64,000 nucleotides of DNA, from contig NZ_JACHJR010000001.1 in assembly GCF_014203705.1 (NCBI RefSeq), positions 3,410,001 to 3,474,000 on the forward strand, written 5' to 3'. Positions 9,750 through 18,985 of the stretch are shown here, piece by piece; position 1 is the first letter of the stretch; each line of letters opens with the position of its first letter. The notes under the pieces were generated by a model. It saw nothing but the letters and a program-made list of their open reading frames with translations. It was not told where the DNA came from and searched no databases. Source of the stretch: Kitasatospora gansuensis (lineage in GTDB: Bacteria; Actinomycetota; Actinomycetes; Streptomycetales; Streptomycetaceae). A program made the translations under genes and the position numbers.

Positions 9750-11162
9750 GTGTACGGCGACGACGACCCTGGCGGGTGGGACGAGAGCGCGGAGCGTCCG
9801 TACTTCTTTCTCAGTTACGCGCACGTGCCGAGATCCCGCACCGGTGGGGCCGGTGATCCCAACCAGTGGGTCAACCGCCTCTTCAACGATCTCTGTGACG
9901 AGGTGCTGCACCTGACCGACCTGCGCGGCGGAGCGCCGGTCGGTTTCATGGACCAGTCCATGCACCAGGGCCAGTTGTGGGCCGAGCGGCTGTCCCAGGA
10001 GCTGGCCAGCTGCCGGGTCTTCGTGCCGCTCTACTCGCCGCGCTACTTCACCAGCGTGGCCTGCGGCCAGGAGTGGCACTCGTTCGTCCAGCGGCCGGTC
10101 TTCCCGGAGCGGCAGAGCACCGAGCGGCCGACCGGCATCGTGCCGGTGCTGTGGATCCCGATGAGTGACCATCAGCTGCCCGAGGTGGCCCGTCAACTCC
10201 AGTTCAACCACCGGGGTTTCGGCCCCGACTACGAGGCCGAGGGCCTGTACGCACTGATGCGGCTCGGCTACTTCCGCCGGGCGTACGAGCTGGCCGTGCA
10301 CCGGCTGGCCGAGCGGATCGTGGACGTGGCGGCCAGCACGGTGATCCCGCCGGGGCGGCCGCTGGACTTCCAGGCCCAGCCGAGCGCCTTCCCGACGCCG
10401 CGCACCCGGCAGTTGCGGATCTCGGTGCTCTCCTACCCGCGGACCGAGCTGCCGGAGGGCCGGAATCCGGACTACTACGGGCCGAAGCCCACCGACTGGC
10501 GCCCGTACCAGCCCACCTCGGCCCGGCCGCTGGCCGACCACGCGGCCAGGGTGGCACGGCAGTTGGGGTTCGAGCCGAGCGTGCACGCGTACGAGGACGA
10601 GGCCGAGGCGATCCTCGCCGAGGGCCCGCCGACCGCGCCCGGGCTGCTGCTGCTGGACCGCTGGGCGCTGCGGGACGAGACCCGGCGGGAGGCGGTGGTG
10701 GACTTCGACCGGCGCAACCCGTCCTGGGTGAGCGTGCTGGAGCCGTGGAACAGCGCCGACCCGGACTGCGTGGCCGACGACGGGGAGCTGACCGAGCTGA
10801 GCGCCCGTACGCTGCGGGCCCAGCACCGCGACAGCAGGCCCAGCTTCCACGGCACCCCGACCGAGCTGGGCACCCTGGAGGAGTTCGAGGCCGCGCTGCC
10901 CCGGGCGGTGATGCGGGCCAAGTACGCCTTCGAGGAGAGTTCCAGACCACCGACGGGTCAGAGCAACCAGCCCGAAGGGACCGGCAGTTCGGGCAGCGCC
11001 AGGCCGAGCCTGCGCCGGGCCTTCGAGAATCCGCCGGGCACCAGGGACGAGCCGCAGGTCCGACGGCCCTGGCTCCGGGACGACCGGGACAGCGACCAGC
11101 CGCGCTATCACGAGGAGGACGATTCTCCCCCGGGGATCGCCTTCGGGGGAGGAGAGCTATGA
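9750..11162 (+). CDS. fxsC: TIR-like FxsC family protein
   Basis: A 470-aa protein starting at GTG 9750 behind a strong GGGGGAGG. The N-terminal domain (about 10-200) is TIR-like: YFFLSYAHVPRS, then GFMDQSMHQGQLWAERLSQE, LASCRVFVPLYSPRYFTSVA and CGQEWHSF. The second half (about 210-390) is the FxsC-associated domain, ending in a disordered, charged tail. It lies between the maturase genes and the large TPR protein and overlaps the latter by ATGA, implying coupled translation and a shared complex. TIR domains may hydrolyse NAD or act as scaffolds; which applies here is unknown. Confidence 0.87.
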   Translation: MYGDDDPGGWDESAERPYFFLSYAHVPRSRTGGAGDPNQWVNRLFNDLCDEVLHLTDLRGGAPVGFMDQSMHQGQLWAERLSQELASCRVFVPLYSPRYFTSVACGQEWHSFVQRPVFPERQSTERPTGIVPVLWIPMSDHQLPEVARQLQFNHRGFGPDYEAEGLYALMRLGYFRRAYELAVHRLAERIVDVAASTVIPPGRPLDFQAQPSAFPTPRTRQLRISVLSYPRTELPEGRNPDYYGPKPTDWRPYQPTSARPLADHAARVARQLGFEPSVHAYEDEAEAILAEGPPTAPGLLLLDRWALRDETRREAVVDFDRRNPSWVSVLEPWNSADPDCVADDGELTELSARTLRAQHRDSRPSFHGTPTELGTLEEFEAALPRAVMRAKYAFEESSRPPTGQSNQPEGTGSSGSARPSLRRAFENPPGTRDEPQVRRPWLRDDRDSDQPRYHEEDDSPPGIAFGGGEL

Positions 11163-14100
11163 CCGACAAGCCGACCAGGAAGCTCCGGATGGCCGACCCG
11201 GTGGAGGACGCCGAGCCGCAGGCCAACGAGGACCGCCAGGGCCGGGTGGTGACCTTCTACTCCTACAAGGGCGGTACCGGCCGCACCATGGCGCTGGCCA
11301 ACACCGCCTGGATCCTGGCCGCCAACGGCTTCCGGGTGCTCACCGTGGACTGGGACCTGGAGGCACCGGGCCTGGCCAAGTTCTTCCGGCCCTTCCTCGA
11401 CCAGGGCGCGCTGGCGGGCACCACCGGGATGATGGACCTGATCACCGACTACCGGGAGGAGGCGCTCCGCGAGGTCGAGCACCCGCCGGGCTGGCACCAG
11501 GACTTCGCCCGGGTCCACCCGCACGCGCTCTCGCTCTCCTGGCCCGGGTTCCCGCCCGGCGGCAGTCTGGACTTCCTCTCCGCCGGGCAGCTGAACCGGG
11601 ACTACTCCGAGGTGGTCGGGCGGCTCGACTGGGACCTCTTCTACGACCGGTTCGACGGCGGGCAGTTCTTCGACGCCCTGAAGCGGGACATGAGCCGCCG
11701 GTACGACTACATCCTGATCGACAGCCGGACCGGCCTGTCCGACATCGCCGAGATCTGCACCGTGCAGATGCCGGACGACCTGGTGGTCTGCTTCACCCTG
11801 AGCGACCAGAGCATCGAGGGCGCCTCGAAGATCGCCCAGCACATCAACGACCGGTACCGGGAGCGGGCGATCCGCATCCTGCCGGTGCCGATGCGGATCG
11901 ACGAGGGCGAGAAGGAGAAGGCCGACGCCGGCCGGGCGCTGGCCCGGCTACGGTTCTCCGGGCTGCCCGAGGGACTGGTCGAGGAGGAACTCGCCCACTA
12001 CTGGGGCTCGGTGGAGATCCCGTACCGGCCGTTCTACGCCTACGAGGAGATCCTCGCCACCTTCGGAGACCAGACCGGCACCCCGACCTCGATGCTGGCC
12101 GCCTGCGAGCGGCTCACCTCGGTGCTGACCAAGGGCCGGGTCACCGCGCTGCCGCCGCTGGACGAGGACGTCCGGCTGCACTGGGTGGAGGCGTACACCC
12201 GGCGGCGGCCGACCGTGCCCGCCGACCTCTACCTCTCCTTCGTGCCGGAGGACCGGATCTGGGCGGACTGGATCGCCGCCGTGCTGGAGAGCGCCGGGTT
12301 CCGGGTGGTGCCCCGGGACATCGGCGCCGGGGCGGACTCCCGGGCGGAGACCGAGCGCGGCATCGACGCCGCGTACCGGACCGTCGCGGTGCTCTCCGGC
12401 GCCTATCTGAGGGCCCCTCAGGCCCGCGCGCTGTGGGACTCGATGGGCGGCTTCGACCCCTCCGGCAGCCGTCGGCAGATCGTCCCGGTCCGGGTCAGCG
12501 ACGTCCGGCTGAACGCGCCGTTCGTCAGCCGCAACCCGGTCGACCTGGTCGGCCGGGACGAGACCCAGGCCGCCGCGATCCTGCTCCGCGCGCTCGGCCG
12601 GGCCGACGCCGAGATCGACGCCGAGGTGCAGATCCCGCGCTTCCCCGGCACCAAGCCCTCGTTCTGGTCGGTGCCGCAGCGCAACCCGTCCTTCACCGGC
12701 CGGGCCAAGGTGCTGGAGGAGCTGCGCGAGCAGCTGGTCGGCGGCCCGATGGTGGTGCTGCCGACCCCGCAGACGCTGTACGGGCTCGGCGGCGTCGGCA
12801 AGACCCAGCTGGCGCTGGAGTACGCGCACCGCTACATGTCGCACTACGACCTGGTGTGGTGGATCGACGCCGAGCAGACCGAGCTGATCCCGACCGCGCT
12901 GGCCGAGCTCGCGGGCCGGCTCGGGCTGCGGGTCGGCGACAGCGTCAACGAGTCCGCCGAGGCGGCCAGAGAGGCGCTGCGCCGGGGCAACCCGACCTCG
13001 CGCTGGCTGCTGATCTTCGACAACGCCGACGAGCCGGGCGAGATCCGCCGGTTCTTCCCCGGCGGATCCGGGCACATCCTGGTCACCTCGCGGAACCAGG
13101 CCTGGTCCGGCCAGGCCGGCGTGCTCGGGGTGGACGTCTTCACCCGCGGCGAGAGCGTCGAGCACCTGTGCCGCCGCACCAGGGGCCTGTCCCGGGCGGA
13201 CGCCGACCGGGTGGCCGAGGCGGTCGGCGACCTGCCACTGGCGGTCGAGGTGGCGGCCGCCTGGCTGGACACCACCCGGACCCCGGTGGACACCTACGTC
13301 CTGCAGCTCCAGCAGGAGGCCACCCGGGCACTCGCGGTCGGCCGCCCGGCCGACTACCCGACGCCGGTCGGCGCGACCTGGAACGTCTCGATCGCCCGGC
13401 TGCGCGAGCAATCGCCCGCCGCCGTACGGCTGTTGCAGCTCTGCGCGTTCTTCGCGCCGGAGCCGATCTCGATGGACCTGTTCTACAGCGACCAGATGAT
13501 CAAGTCGCTGGTCAGGTACGACGAGGACCTCAGCGACACCTTCATGCTGGGCAAGGTGATCCAGGCGGTCGGCCGGTACGCGCTGGCCAAGGTGGACGCG
13601 GGCAGCAACAGCTTCCAGGTGCACCGGCTGGTGCAGGCGGTGGTCCGCTCCGAGATGGACGACGCGGCCCGGGAGGCCGCGATGCACGAGGTGCACCGCA
13701 TCCTGGTCGGCGCCAGGCCGACCCTCGGCGACACCGACAACCCGGCCAACTGGCCCCGGTTCGAACGGATCTGGCCGCACCTGGCCCCGTCCAGGGCGCA
13801 GGACTGCGACGAGCGGGAGACCCGCGAGCTGCTGATCGACCGGGTCCGCTACCTGTGGAAGCGCACCGACCTGGACCGGGCCCGGCTGCTGGCCGAGCAG
13901 CTGGACGCCACCTGGACCGCCCGGCTGGCCGGCGAGCGGGACGACGGCGAGGCCAGGCACCTGCGCCGCCAGGTGCTCAGCCTCAACTTCCAGCGCGGCA
14001 ACGTGCTGCGCTCGCAGGGCAGTTTCGCCGAGGCCCGGGCGCTCGACGAGCGCACCCTGGCCGGCCAGAAGGCGCTGCTGGGCGAGCACAACCCGTACAC

Positions 14101-15163
14101 CCTGATGACGGCGGGTTCGCTCGGCGCCGACCTGCGGGCGCTCGGCCGGTTCCAGGACGCCCTGGAACTGGACCTGGAGACGTACGGTCAGTTCCGCGAG
14201 CTGTTCGGCGAGGAGAACGCCCGCACCCTGTCGATCGCCAACAACCTGGCGATCGACTACCGCCTGGTCGGCGACAGCGAGGCCGCCCGCGACCTGGACC
14301 AGGACACCTTCGACCGGCGGCTCGCGGTGCTCGGCCCGAAGCACCCGTACACCCTCTCCAGCAAGTCCAACCTGGCCCGCGACCTGCGCGAGATCGGCGA
14401 CTACAAGGGCTCGATCGAGCTGCTCAGGGAGGTCACCGAGGAGCTCGCCGGGGTGCTCCAGGCCGATCTGCCGGAGAACCTGCGCAACGCCAAGTCCCTT
14501 GCGGTGTCGCTGCGTCGGGACGGCCACCTGCGGGAGGCCAGGCAGCTCACCATGCAGACCTACGAGCGCTACCTGGACCGGGTCGGCGCCGATGCGGCGG
14601 AGACCCTGGCCTGCGCGCTCAACCTGGCGGCCGACCACAGCGCCTCCGGCGACAAGGAGGCCGCCCGGGACCTGGCGACCACCGTCTACGAGGGGCACCA
14701 GCGGCTGTTCGGCGACGAGCACCCGTTCACCCTGGCCTGCGAGAACAACCTCGGCATCTACCTGCGCGGCAGCGGCGACGTGGACGCGGCGATCCGGCGC
14801 GGCACGCACACCGTGCAGAACCTCCGGGCGGTGCTCGGCCCCGACCACCCGTTCACCCTGAACGCGATGATCAACCTGGCCAACGCCTACGGCGACGGCG
14901 GACTGCCCGCCAAGGCCGAGGAGTTGGAGCGGGCCGCCTACGCCGGACTGTGCAACCGGTACGGCCCCGCCCACCCGGACGCCATCGCCTGCGAGTCCAA
15001 CCTCGCGGTCACCCTGCGCAAGTCCAATCCCGCCCAGGCCGCCGAACTCCGCGAGCACGCCCTGTCCGAGCTCCTCCGCCTGTTCGGCGAGGAGCACCCC
15101 AACACCGTCTCCACCCGGGGCTGGCGCCGGATCAACCGAGACCTGGAGCCGCAGCCGGTCTGA
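11159..15163 (+). CDS. FxSxx-COOH system ParA-like/TIR/NB-ARC/TPR protein
   Basis: A 1334-aa multidomain protein. Order: a ParA/MinD-like ATPase with deviant Walker A KGGTGRT at residues 37-43 and VDWDLEAPGLAKFF; a TIR-like domain from about 350 (VPADLYLSFVPEDRIWADWI); an NB-ARC NTPase with GLGGVGKTQLALEYAHRY near 541; a helical region; and TPRs from about 940 to the C-terminus, with repeated blocks such as LLGEHNPYTLMTAGSLGADL and LGPKHPYTLSSKSNLARDLR (ending LGPDHPFTLNAMINLANAYG). This is the architecture of the FxSxx-COOH system TPR protein. It starts in the ATGA overlap with fxsC. STAND proteins usually sense a signal and oligomerise, so this is the likely sensor or control component of the Fxs locus. 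The operon ends at a strong hairpin (15166-15199). Confidence 0.93.
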   Translation: MTDKPTRKLRMADPVEDAEPQANEDRQGRVVTFYSYKGGTGRTMALANTAWILAANGFRVLTVDWDLEAPGLAKFFRPFLDQGALAGTTGMMDLITDYREEALREVEHPPGWHQDFARVHPHALSLSWPGFPPGGSLDFLSAGQLNRDYSEVVGRLDWDLFYDRFDGGQFFDALKRDMSRRYDYILIDSRTGLSDIAEICTVQMPDDLVVCFTLSDQSIEGASKIAQHINDRYRERAIRILPVPMRIDEGEKEKADAGRALARLRFSGLPEGLVEEELAHYWGSVEIPYRPFYAYEEILATFGDQTGTPTSMLAACERLTSVLTKGRVTALPPLDEDVRLHWVEAYTRRRPTVPADLYLSFVPEDRIWADWIAAVLESAGFRVVPRDIGAGADSRAETERGIDAAYRTVAVLSGAYLRAPQARALWDSMGGFDPSGSRRQIVPVRVSDVRLNAPFVSRNPVDLVGRDETQAAAILLRALGRADAEIDAEVQIPRFPGTKPSFWSVPQRNPSFTGRAKVLEELREQLVGGPMVVLPTPQTLYGLGGVGKTQLALEYAHRYMSHYDLVWWIDAEQTELIPTALAELAGRLGLRVGDSVNESAEAAREALRRGNPTSRWLLIFDNADEPGEIRRFFPGGSGHILVTSRNQAWSGQAGVLGVDVFTRGESVEHLCRRTRGLSRADADRVAEAVGDLPLAVEVAAAWLDTTRTPVDTYVLQLQQEATRALAVGRPADYPTPVGATWNVSIARLREQSPAAVRLLQLCAFFAPEPISMDLFYSDQMIKSLVRYDEDLSDTFMLGKVIQAVGRYALAKVDAGSNSFQVHRLVQAVVRSEMDDAAREAAMHEVHRILVGARPTLGDTDNPANWPRFERIWPHLAPSRAQDCDERETRELLIDRVRYLWKRTDLDRARLLAEQLDATWTARLAGERDDGEARHLRRQVLSLNFQRGNVLRSQGSFAEARALDERTLAGQKALLGEHNPYTLMTAGSLGADLRALGRFQDALELDLETYGQFRELFGEENARTLSIANNLAIDYRLVGDSEAARDLDQDTFDRRLAVLGPKHPYTLSSKSNLARDLREIGDYKGSIELLREVTEELAGVLQADLPENLRNAKSLAVSLRRDGHLREARQLTMQTYERYLDRVGADAAETLACALNLAADHSASGDKEAARDLATTVYEGHQRLFGDEHPFTLACENNLGIYLRGSGDVDAAIRRGTHTVQNLRAVLGPDHPFTLNAMINLANAYGDGGLPAKAEELERAAYAGLCNRYGPAHPDAIACESNLAVTLRKSNPAQAAELREHALSELLRLFGEEHPNTVSTRGWRRINRDLEPQPV

Positions 15164-15165
15164 TC

Positions 15166-15199
15166 CCCGTACGGGCGGGGGCTCCCCCGCCCGTACGGG
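15166..15199. terminator. Bidirectional terminator between the Fxs operon and thpR
   Basis: A perfect 16-bp inverted repeat (15166-15181 with 15184-15199; left arm begins CCCGTACGGGCGGGG) between two convergent genes. It begins 2 bp after the Fxs stop codon. Confidence 0.85.
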
Positions 15200-15214
15200 T
15201 GTCCTGACCAGGGG

Positions 15215-15805
15215 TCAGGCACTCCAGTCCGCCAGCGGCAGGCGCTCCAGCACCGTGTAGCGGGACGGGCCGAAGCCCTGCTCACTGCGCATCAGACAGA
15301 GCTCACCGGCCTGCCACTCACCGCCCCGGAAACCGTCCAGCGCCCCGGCCAGCGACTGCAGGTCGCCCGCGTCGGTCCGCCGGGCGGCCCGGCGGCGGCC
15401 CTGCGAGGAGCCCGCGCGAGCCAGCGTCAGATGCGGATGGAAGCCGAACTGGTCGGTCTCGACGCCGAGTTCGTTGACACCCTCGCGCACCGCCTCGGCC
15501 AGCCGCTTCAGCGCCCAGACCTCGCCGTCCACTCCGGCCCAGAGCACCCGGTCACCGAAGCACCCACCCCCGGCCAGCCGCAGCAGGTGCGCCCCGTGCT
15601 CCCCGGCCACCCGCTCCAGCAGCCCGGTCAGCCCCGGCAGCTCGGTCACCGGCACCTCCCCCAGGAAGGCGAGCGTCAGGTGCCACCCGTCGACCCCGCT
15701 CCAGCGCAGCCGCTCCGCCCCGGGCAGCTCGCGCAACGGCGCCACCGCGTCGGCCAGTTCCTGTACCGCTGCCACCGGCGGGTTCACCGCCACGAAGAGC
15801 CTCAT
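15215..15805 (-). CDS. thpR: RNA 2',3'-cyclic phosphodiesterase ThpR (2H family)
   Basis: A 196-aa 2H phosphoesterase. The two diagnostic HxT motifs are present: GWHLTLAFLGEVP (His42) and FHPHLTLARAG (His125). The family opens 2',3'-cyclic phosphates in RNA and reverses 2'-5' ligation in vitro. The start MRLFVAVNPP is typical. It is convergent with the Fxs operon and lies 24 bp downstream of an MFS gene on the same strand, so it may be read through from it. The physiological role of ThpR is poorly known in bacteria. Confidence 0.92.
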   Translation of the reverse strand: MRLFVAVNPPVAAVQELADAVAPLRELPGAERLRWSGVDGWHLTLAFLGEVPVTELPGLTGLLERVAGEHGAHLLRLAGGGCFGDRVLWAGVDGEVWALKRLAEAVREGVNELGVETDQFGFHPHLTLARAGSSQGRRRAARRTDAGDLQSLAGALDGFRGGEWQAGELCLMRSEQGFGPSRYTVLERLPLADWSA

Positions 15806-15829
15806 GACTCCATGATCCCCCGCCGGCGG

Positions 15830-17350
15830 TCAGCAGGCGGTGGCCAGCTCGCGGCTGCGGACCGGGGTGCGCGGCACGAAGGCCACCACCCGGGAGCCCC
15901 GGTGCAGGTCGACCCGGACCTTGAGGTCGGCGGACCTGGCCAGCACCAGGCCGACCACCAGGGCGGCCAGCGCGGAGACCGCGCCGCAGGCCAGCAGGCC
16001 GAGCCGGGGCCCGTACACGTCGGTGACCCAGCCGACCACCGGGGCGCCGACCGGCGTGCCGCCGGTGAAGACCAGCACCAGCAGCCCGCTCACCCGGCCG
16101 CGCATCTCCGGGTCGGTGGACAGCTGGATCATCGAGTTGACCGAGGTGTTGAAGGTCAGCCCGAAGACCCCGATCAAGGTCAGCAGCAGCGCGAACGACC
16201 AGTACCCGGGGGCGAAGGCGGCCAGCACCTCCAGCGCGCCGAAGACCAGCGCCGCGCCGACCAGCCGGCGCAGCCGGGGCACCCCGCGCCGGGCGGCGAG
16301 CAGCGCGCCGGCCAGCGAACCGACCGCCATCGCGGTGTTCAGCAGGCCGTACTGCCCGGCACCGACGTGGAAGGTGTCAGAGGCGAAACCCGCCAGCAGG
16401 GTCGGGAAGTTGAACCCGAAGGTGCCGATGAAACCGGCCAGCACCATCGGCCAGAGCAGCTCCGGACGCTCCTTCACATACCGGAGCCCCTCCCGGAGTT
16501 GGCCGCTCTGCCGGGTCACCGGCTCGGTCGGGCGCAGCTCGCTGGTGCGCATCGCCAGCAGGCCGCCGATCACGGCGGCGAAGGACAGTGCGTTGACCGC
16601 GAAGGCCCAGCCGCTGCCGACCGCGGCGATCAGCAGACCGGCCACCGCCGGGCCGATCAGCCGGGCGGTCTGGAAGTTGGCGGCGTTCAGGCTGACCGCG
16701 TTGGCCAGGTCCTTGGCGGGCACCATCTCACTGACGAAGGCCTGCCGGGTGGGGTTGTCCACCACCGTGACCAGGCCGAGCAGCAGCGCGAAGACGTAGA
16801 CGTACCCGGCGGTGACCGCGCCGGAGACGGTGAGCACCGCGAGGCCGACGGCCAGCAGGCCCATCGCGCCCTGGGTGGCGATCAGCAGCCGCCGCTTGGG
16901 CAGCCGGTCGGCCAGTACGCCGCCCCAGAGGCCGAGCAGCAGCATCGGGAGGAACTGCATCGCGGTGGTGATGCCGACCGCGAGCGGGCTGCCGGTCAGG
17001 CTGAGCACCAGCCAGTCCTGGGCGATCCGCTGCATCCAGGTGCCGGTGTTGGAGACCACCTGACCGGCGAAGTAGTAGCGGTAGTTACGGACCCGCAGGG
17101 AGGAGAACATCCCGCCGGGCCGGGTGAAGCGGGCCCCCGTGGGGCCGTCCCCTCCCGGTGTCTGCCGGGTCGGGGCGGACGCGGCGGTCGGTGCCGCCGC
17201 GGTGCGTTCGTCGGGGTCGTCGTCGCCGCTGCCGGGCAGACCCACGGGGGTCGGCGCCAGGCTGTCGGCGGGGGCAGCGGTGGTCGCTGCCGATTCGGTC
17301 GTGGAGTCGTCGGTACGGATGGCGGCGCTGGCGGCGGCCGGCGGTGTCAC
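15830..17350 (-). CDS. MFS transporter (DHA3-like exporter)
   Basis: A protein of about 506 aa. The first ~80 residues are a low-complexity cytoplasmic tail rich in Ala, Thr, Pro and Asp. The MFS core starts at MFSSLRVRNYRYYFAGQVVS and shows the loop 2-3 motif GGVLADRLPKRRLLIATQ. About 12 membrane segments can be counted. The GTG at 17350 is preferred to an in-frame GTG 9 codons earlier because GAGGGGAGAG lies just before it. A MarR regulator gene lies 120 bp upstream on the same strand, so this is probably a drug or metabolite exporter under MarR control. Substrate unknown. Confidence 0.88.
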   Translation of the reverse strand: MTPPAAASAAIRTDDSTTESAATTAAPADSLAPTPVGLPGSGDDDPDERTAAAPTAASAPTRQTPGGDGPTGARFTRPGGMFSSLRVRNYRYYFAGQVVSNTGTWMQRIAQDWLVLSLTGSPLAVGITTAMQFLPMLLLGLWGGVLADRLPKRRLLIATQGAMGLLAVGLAVLTVSGAVTAGYVYVFALLLGLVTVVDNPTRQAFVSEMVPAKDLANAVSLNAANFQTARLIGPAVAGLLIAAVGSGWAFAVNALSFAAVIGGLLAMRTSELRPTEPVTRQSGQLREGLRYVKERPELLWPMVLAGFIGTFGFNFPTLLAGFASDTFHVGAGQYGLLNTAMAVGSLAGALLAARRGVPRLRRLVGAALVFGALEVLAAFAPGYWSFALLLTLIGVFGLTFNTSVNSMIQLSTDPEMRGRVSGLLVLVFTGGTPVGAPVVGWVTDVYGPRLGLLACGAVSALAALVVGLVLARSADLKVRVDLHRGSRVVAFVPRTPVRSRELATAC

Positions 17351-17470
17351 GGTGCTCTCCCCTCGAAGCGCGACCACGGTGGCGACCGTGGTGGCGCTGC
17401 TGGTTGCTCGGTTGCGTGTTGCGGTGATGCGGTACTCCTTCTTCCGGTCCCGACGTCCTTCGACCGCGTC

Positions 17471-17911
17471 CTAGAGATGGGCCAGCTTGTAGAGGACGGG
17501 TGCGGCCTCCTTGAGTACCGCCCACTCCTCCTCGGTCAGCCCCTGGGCCAGTTCGGCCAGCCAGGCGTTCCGCTTGCGGCGGCTCTCCGCGAGGATCGCC
17601 TCCGCCTGCTCGGTGGCGCTGACCACCACCTGTCGGCGGTCGTCCGGGTGCGGCTCGCGCCGTACCAGGCCCTTCTCCTCCAGCATCGCGATGATCCGGG
17701 TCATCGACGGCGGCTGGACGTGCTCCTTCCTGGCGAGCTCGCCAGGGGTGGCTCGGCCGCACCTGCCGAGGGTGCCGAGCACCCCGATCTCGGTGGGGCT
17801 CAACGACTCCTCGACCCGCTGGTGTCGCAACCGGCGGGAAAGGCGCATGGCGGACGAACGCAGCTGGCTGACCGCTGCGAGGTCCTCCTCGGACATCTCG
17901 GGCATAGTCAT
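17471..17911 (-). CDS. MarR family transcriptional regulator
   Basis: A 146-aa winged-helix protein with the MarR core: LSPTEIGVLGTLGRCGRATP, ELARKEHVQPPSMTRIIAML (recognition helix) and EEKGLVRREPHPDDRRQVVV (wing with DxRxxxV). It lies directly upstream of the MFS exporter gene and is likely co-transcribed with it, the usual repressor-exporter pair. The start at 17911 or 17905 lies at the edge of an AT-rich inverted repeat (17910-17937), which suggests autoregulation. Confidence 0.93.
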   Translation of the reverse strand: MTMPEMSEEDLAAVSQLRSSAMRLSRRLRHQRVEESLSPTEIGVLGTLGRCGRATPGELARKEHVQPPSMTRIIAMLEEKGLVRREPHPDDRRQVVVSATEQAEAILAESRRKRNAWLAELAQGLTEEEWAVLKEAAPVLYKLAHL

Positions 17912-17937
17912 TAGCCTATCTCATTACTCTCGCTAAT
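17910..17937 (-). promoter_or_regulatory. Candidate MarR operator at the marR promoter
   Basis: ATTAGC and GCTAAT form a perfect inverted repeat with a 16-bp spacer in the most AT-rich stretch of the neighbourhood. It touches the marR start codon, so the mRNA is probably leaderless or nearly so, and bound repressor would block RNA polymerase. No protein-binding evidence; inference from position and symmetry. Confidence 0.45.
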
Positions 17938-18148
17938 AAAAACGCATACCCGCCGGTCGCCGGGATCCCTGGACATCCCGTCAGGACTTCGTGCCCAGCC
18001 TTTGTCCTACTCGTGAAGGACCCACCCTGAGCTGGGAGTTCACCAAATCCCCCAGGGTTGCCCCGAACCTGACCCGCCGTTAGCCTCCAGATTGTCAGGA
18101 ACACAGCACGCCGGCACAGTGCTCCCCGCCCCCGTCCAGGGAGTCTTC

Positions 18149-18928
18149 TTGGGTCACATCGACCACGCCGTCCACGGTTGGGCCACCCCGGCGATCTCGT
18201 ACTTGGCCGCCTGCCTCGGTGCCCTGCTCGCCCTCCGCAGCACCCGCTGGGCGCTGCTCACCGAGGGCCGGACCAGACGGAACTGGCTCGCCTTCGCCTC
18301 GGTCTCGCTCGGCGTCGGGATCTGGAGCATGCACTTCATCGCGATGCTCGGCTTCGCGGTCCGCGGCGCCGAGATCCGCTACAACGTCCCGCTCACCGTG
18401 CTCAGCCTGGTGGTCGCCATCGTGGTGGTCGGCGCGGGCATCTTCACCGTCGGCTACAGCAACCACCCGGTCGGCTCGCTGCTGGCCGGCGGCGTGGCCA
18501 CCGGGGTCGGCGTGGCCGCCATGCACTACCTGGGCATGGCCGCGATGCGGATCTCCGGCAGCATCTCGTACGACCTCCCCATCGTGGCCGCCTCGGTCGG
18601 CATCGCGATCTTCGCGGCGACCGCCGCGCTCTGGGCCGCGCTGAACATCCAGGGCACCGCGGCCGTCCTGGCCGCCGCGCCGGTGATGGGGATCGCGGTC
18701 TGCGCGATGCACTACACCGGCATGACCGCGATCAGCGTCCAGCTCTCGGCGGTCCGCAGCACACCCCCCGGGGTGATCGGGCTGCAGTTCGTCTTCCCGC
18801 TCGCGGTCGGCCTCGGCACCTACGTGTTCTCCAGCGCGCTGGCGTTCGCCGTGGCCCCGAGCAAGGAGGCCGGGCGCTCCTCGGTCTTCCTCGGCCCGGC
18901 CGCCCCCCTGACCGTCCGGACCCGTTGA
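18149..18928 (+). CDS. MHYT-domain integral membrane sensor
   Basis: A 259-aa protein with about seven membrane segments and three MHYT motifs: SMHFIAMLGF, MHYLGMAAM and MHYTGMTAI. The conserved Met and His residues are proposed to bind a metal such as copper and to sense oxygen, CO or NO. No GGDEF or EAL output domain is attached, so it stands alone. The TTG at 18149 is chosen because AGGGAG precedes it by 5 nt and the protein then begins MGHIDHAVHGW, close to homologues; the frame is open further upstream to TTG 18092. Followed by a strong terminator. Confidence 0.87.
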   Translation: MGHIDHAVHGWATPAISYLAACLGALLALRSTRWALLTEGRTRRNWLAFASVSLGVGIWSMHFIAMLGFAVRGAEIRYNVPLTVLSLVVAIVVVGAGIFTVGYSNHPVGSLLAGGVATGVGVAAMHYLGMAAMRISGSISYDLPIVAASVGIAIFAATAALWAALNIQGTAAVLAAAPVMGIAVCAMHYTGMTAISVQLSAVRSTPPGVIGLQFVFPLAVGLGTYVFSSALAFAVAPSKEAGRSSVFLGPAAPLTVRTR

Positions 18929-18940
18929 CCGGACGCGAGA

Positions 18941-18972
18941 GGGCCCCCGCCGCTGCCCGGCGGGGGCCCTTT
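18941..18972. terminator. Bidirectional terminator between the MHYT gene and hoxX
   Basis: A 12-bp perfect stem (GGGCCCCCGCCG at 18941-18952 with its complement at 18958-18969), a CTGCC loop and a TTT tail, between convergent genes. Confidence 0.88.
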
Positions 18973-18985
18973 CATGTCCGCTCCG

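Noticed and set aside
12433..15207. 924-aa open frame overlapping the Fxs TPR gene
   Set aside because: It is a shifted frame of the TPR gene: Arg/Gly/Pro/Ala-rich with no motif. High GC keeps such frames open.
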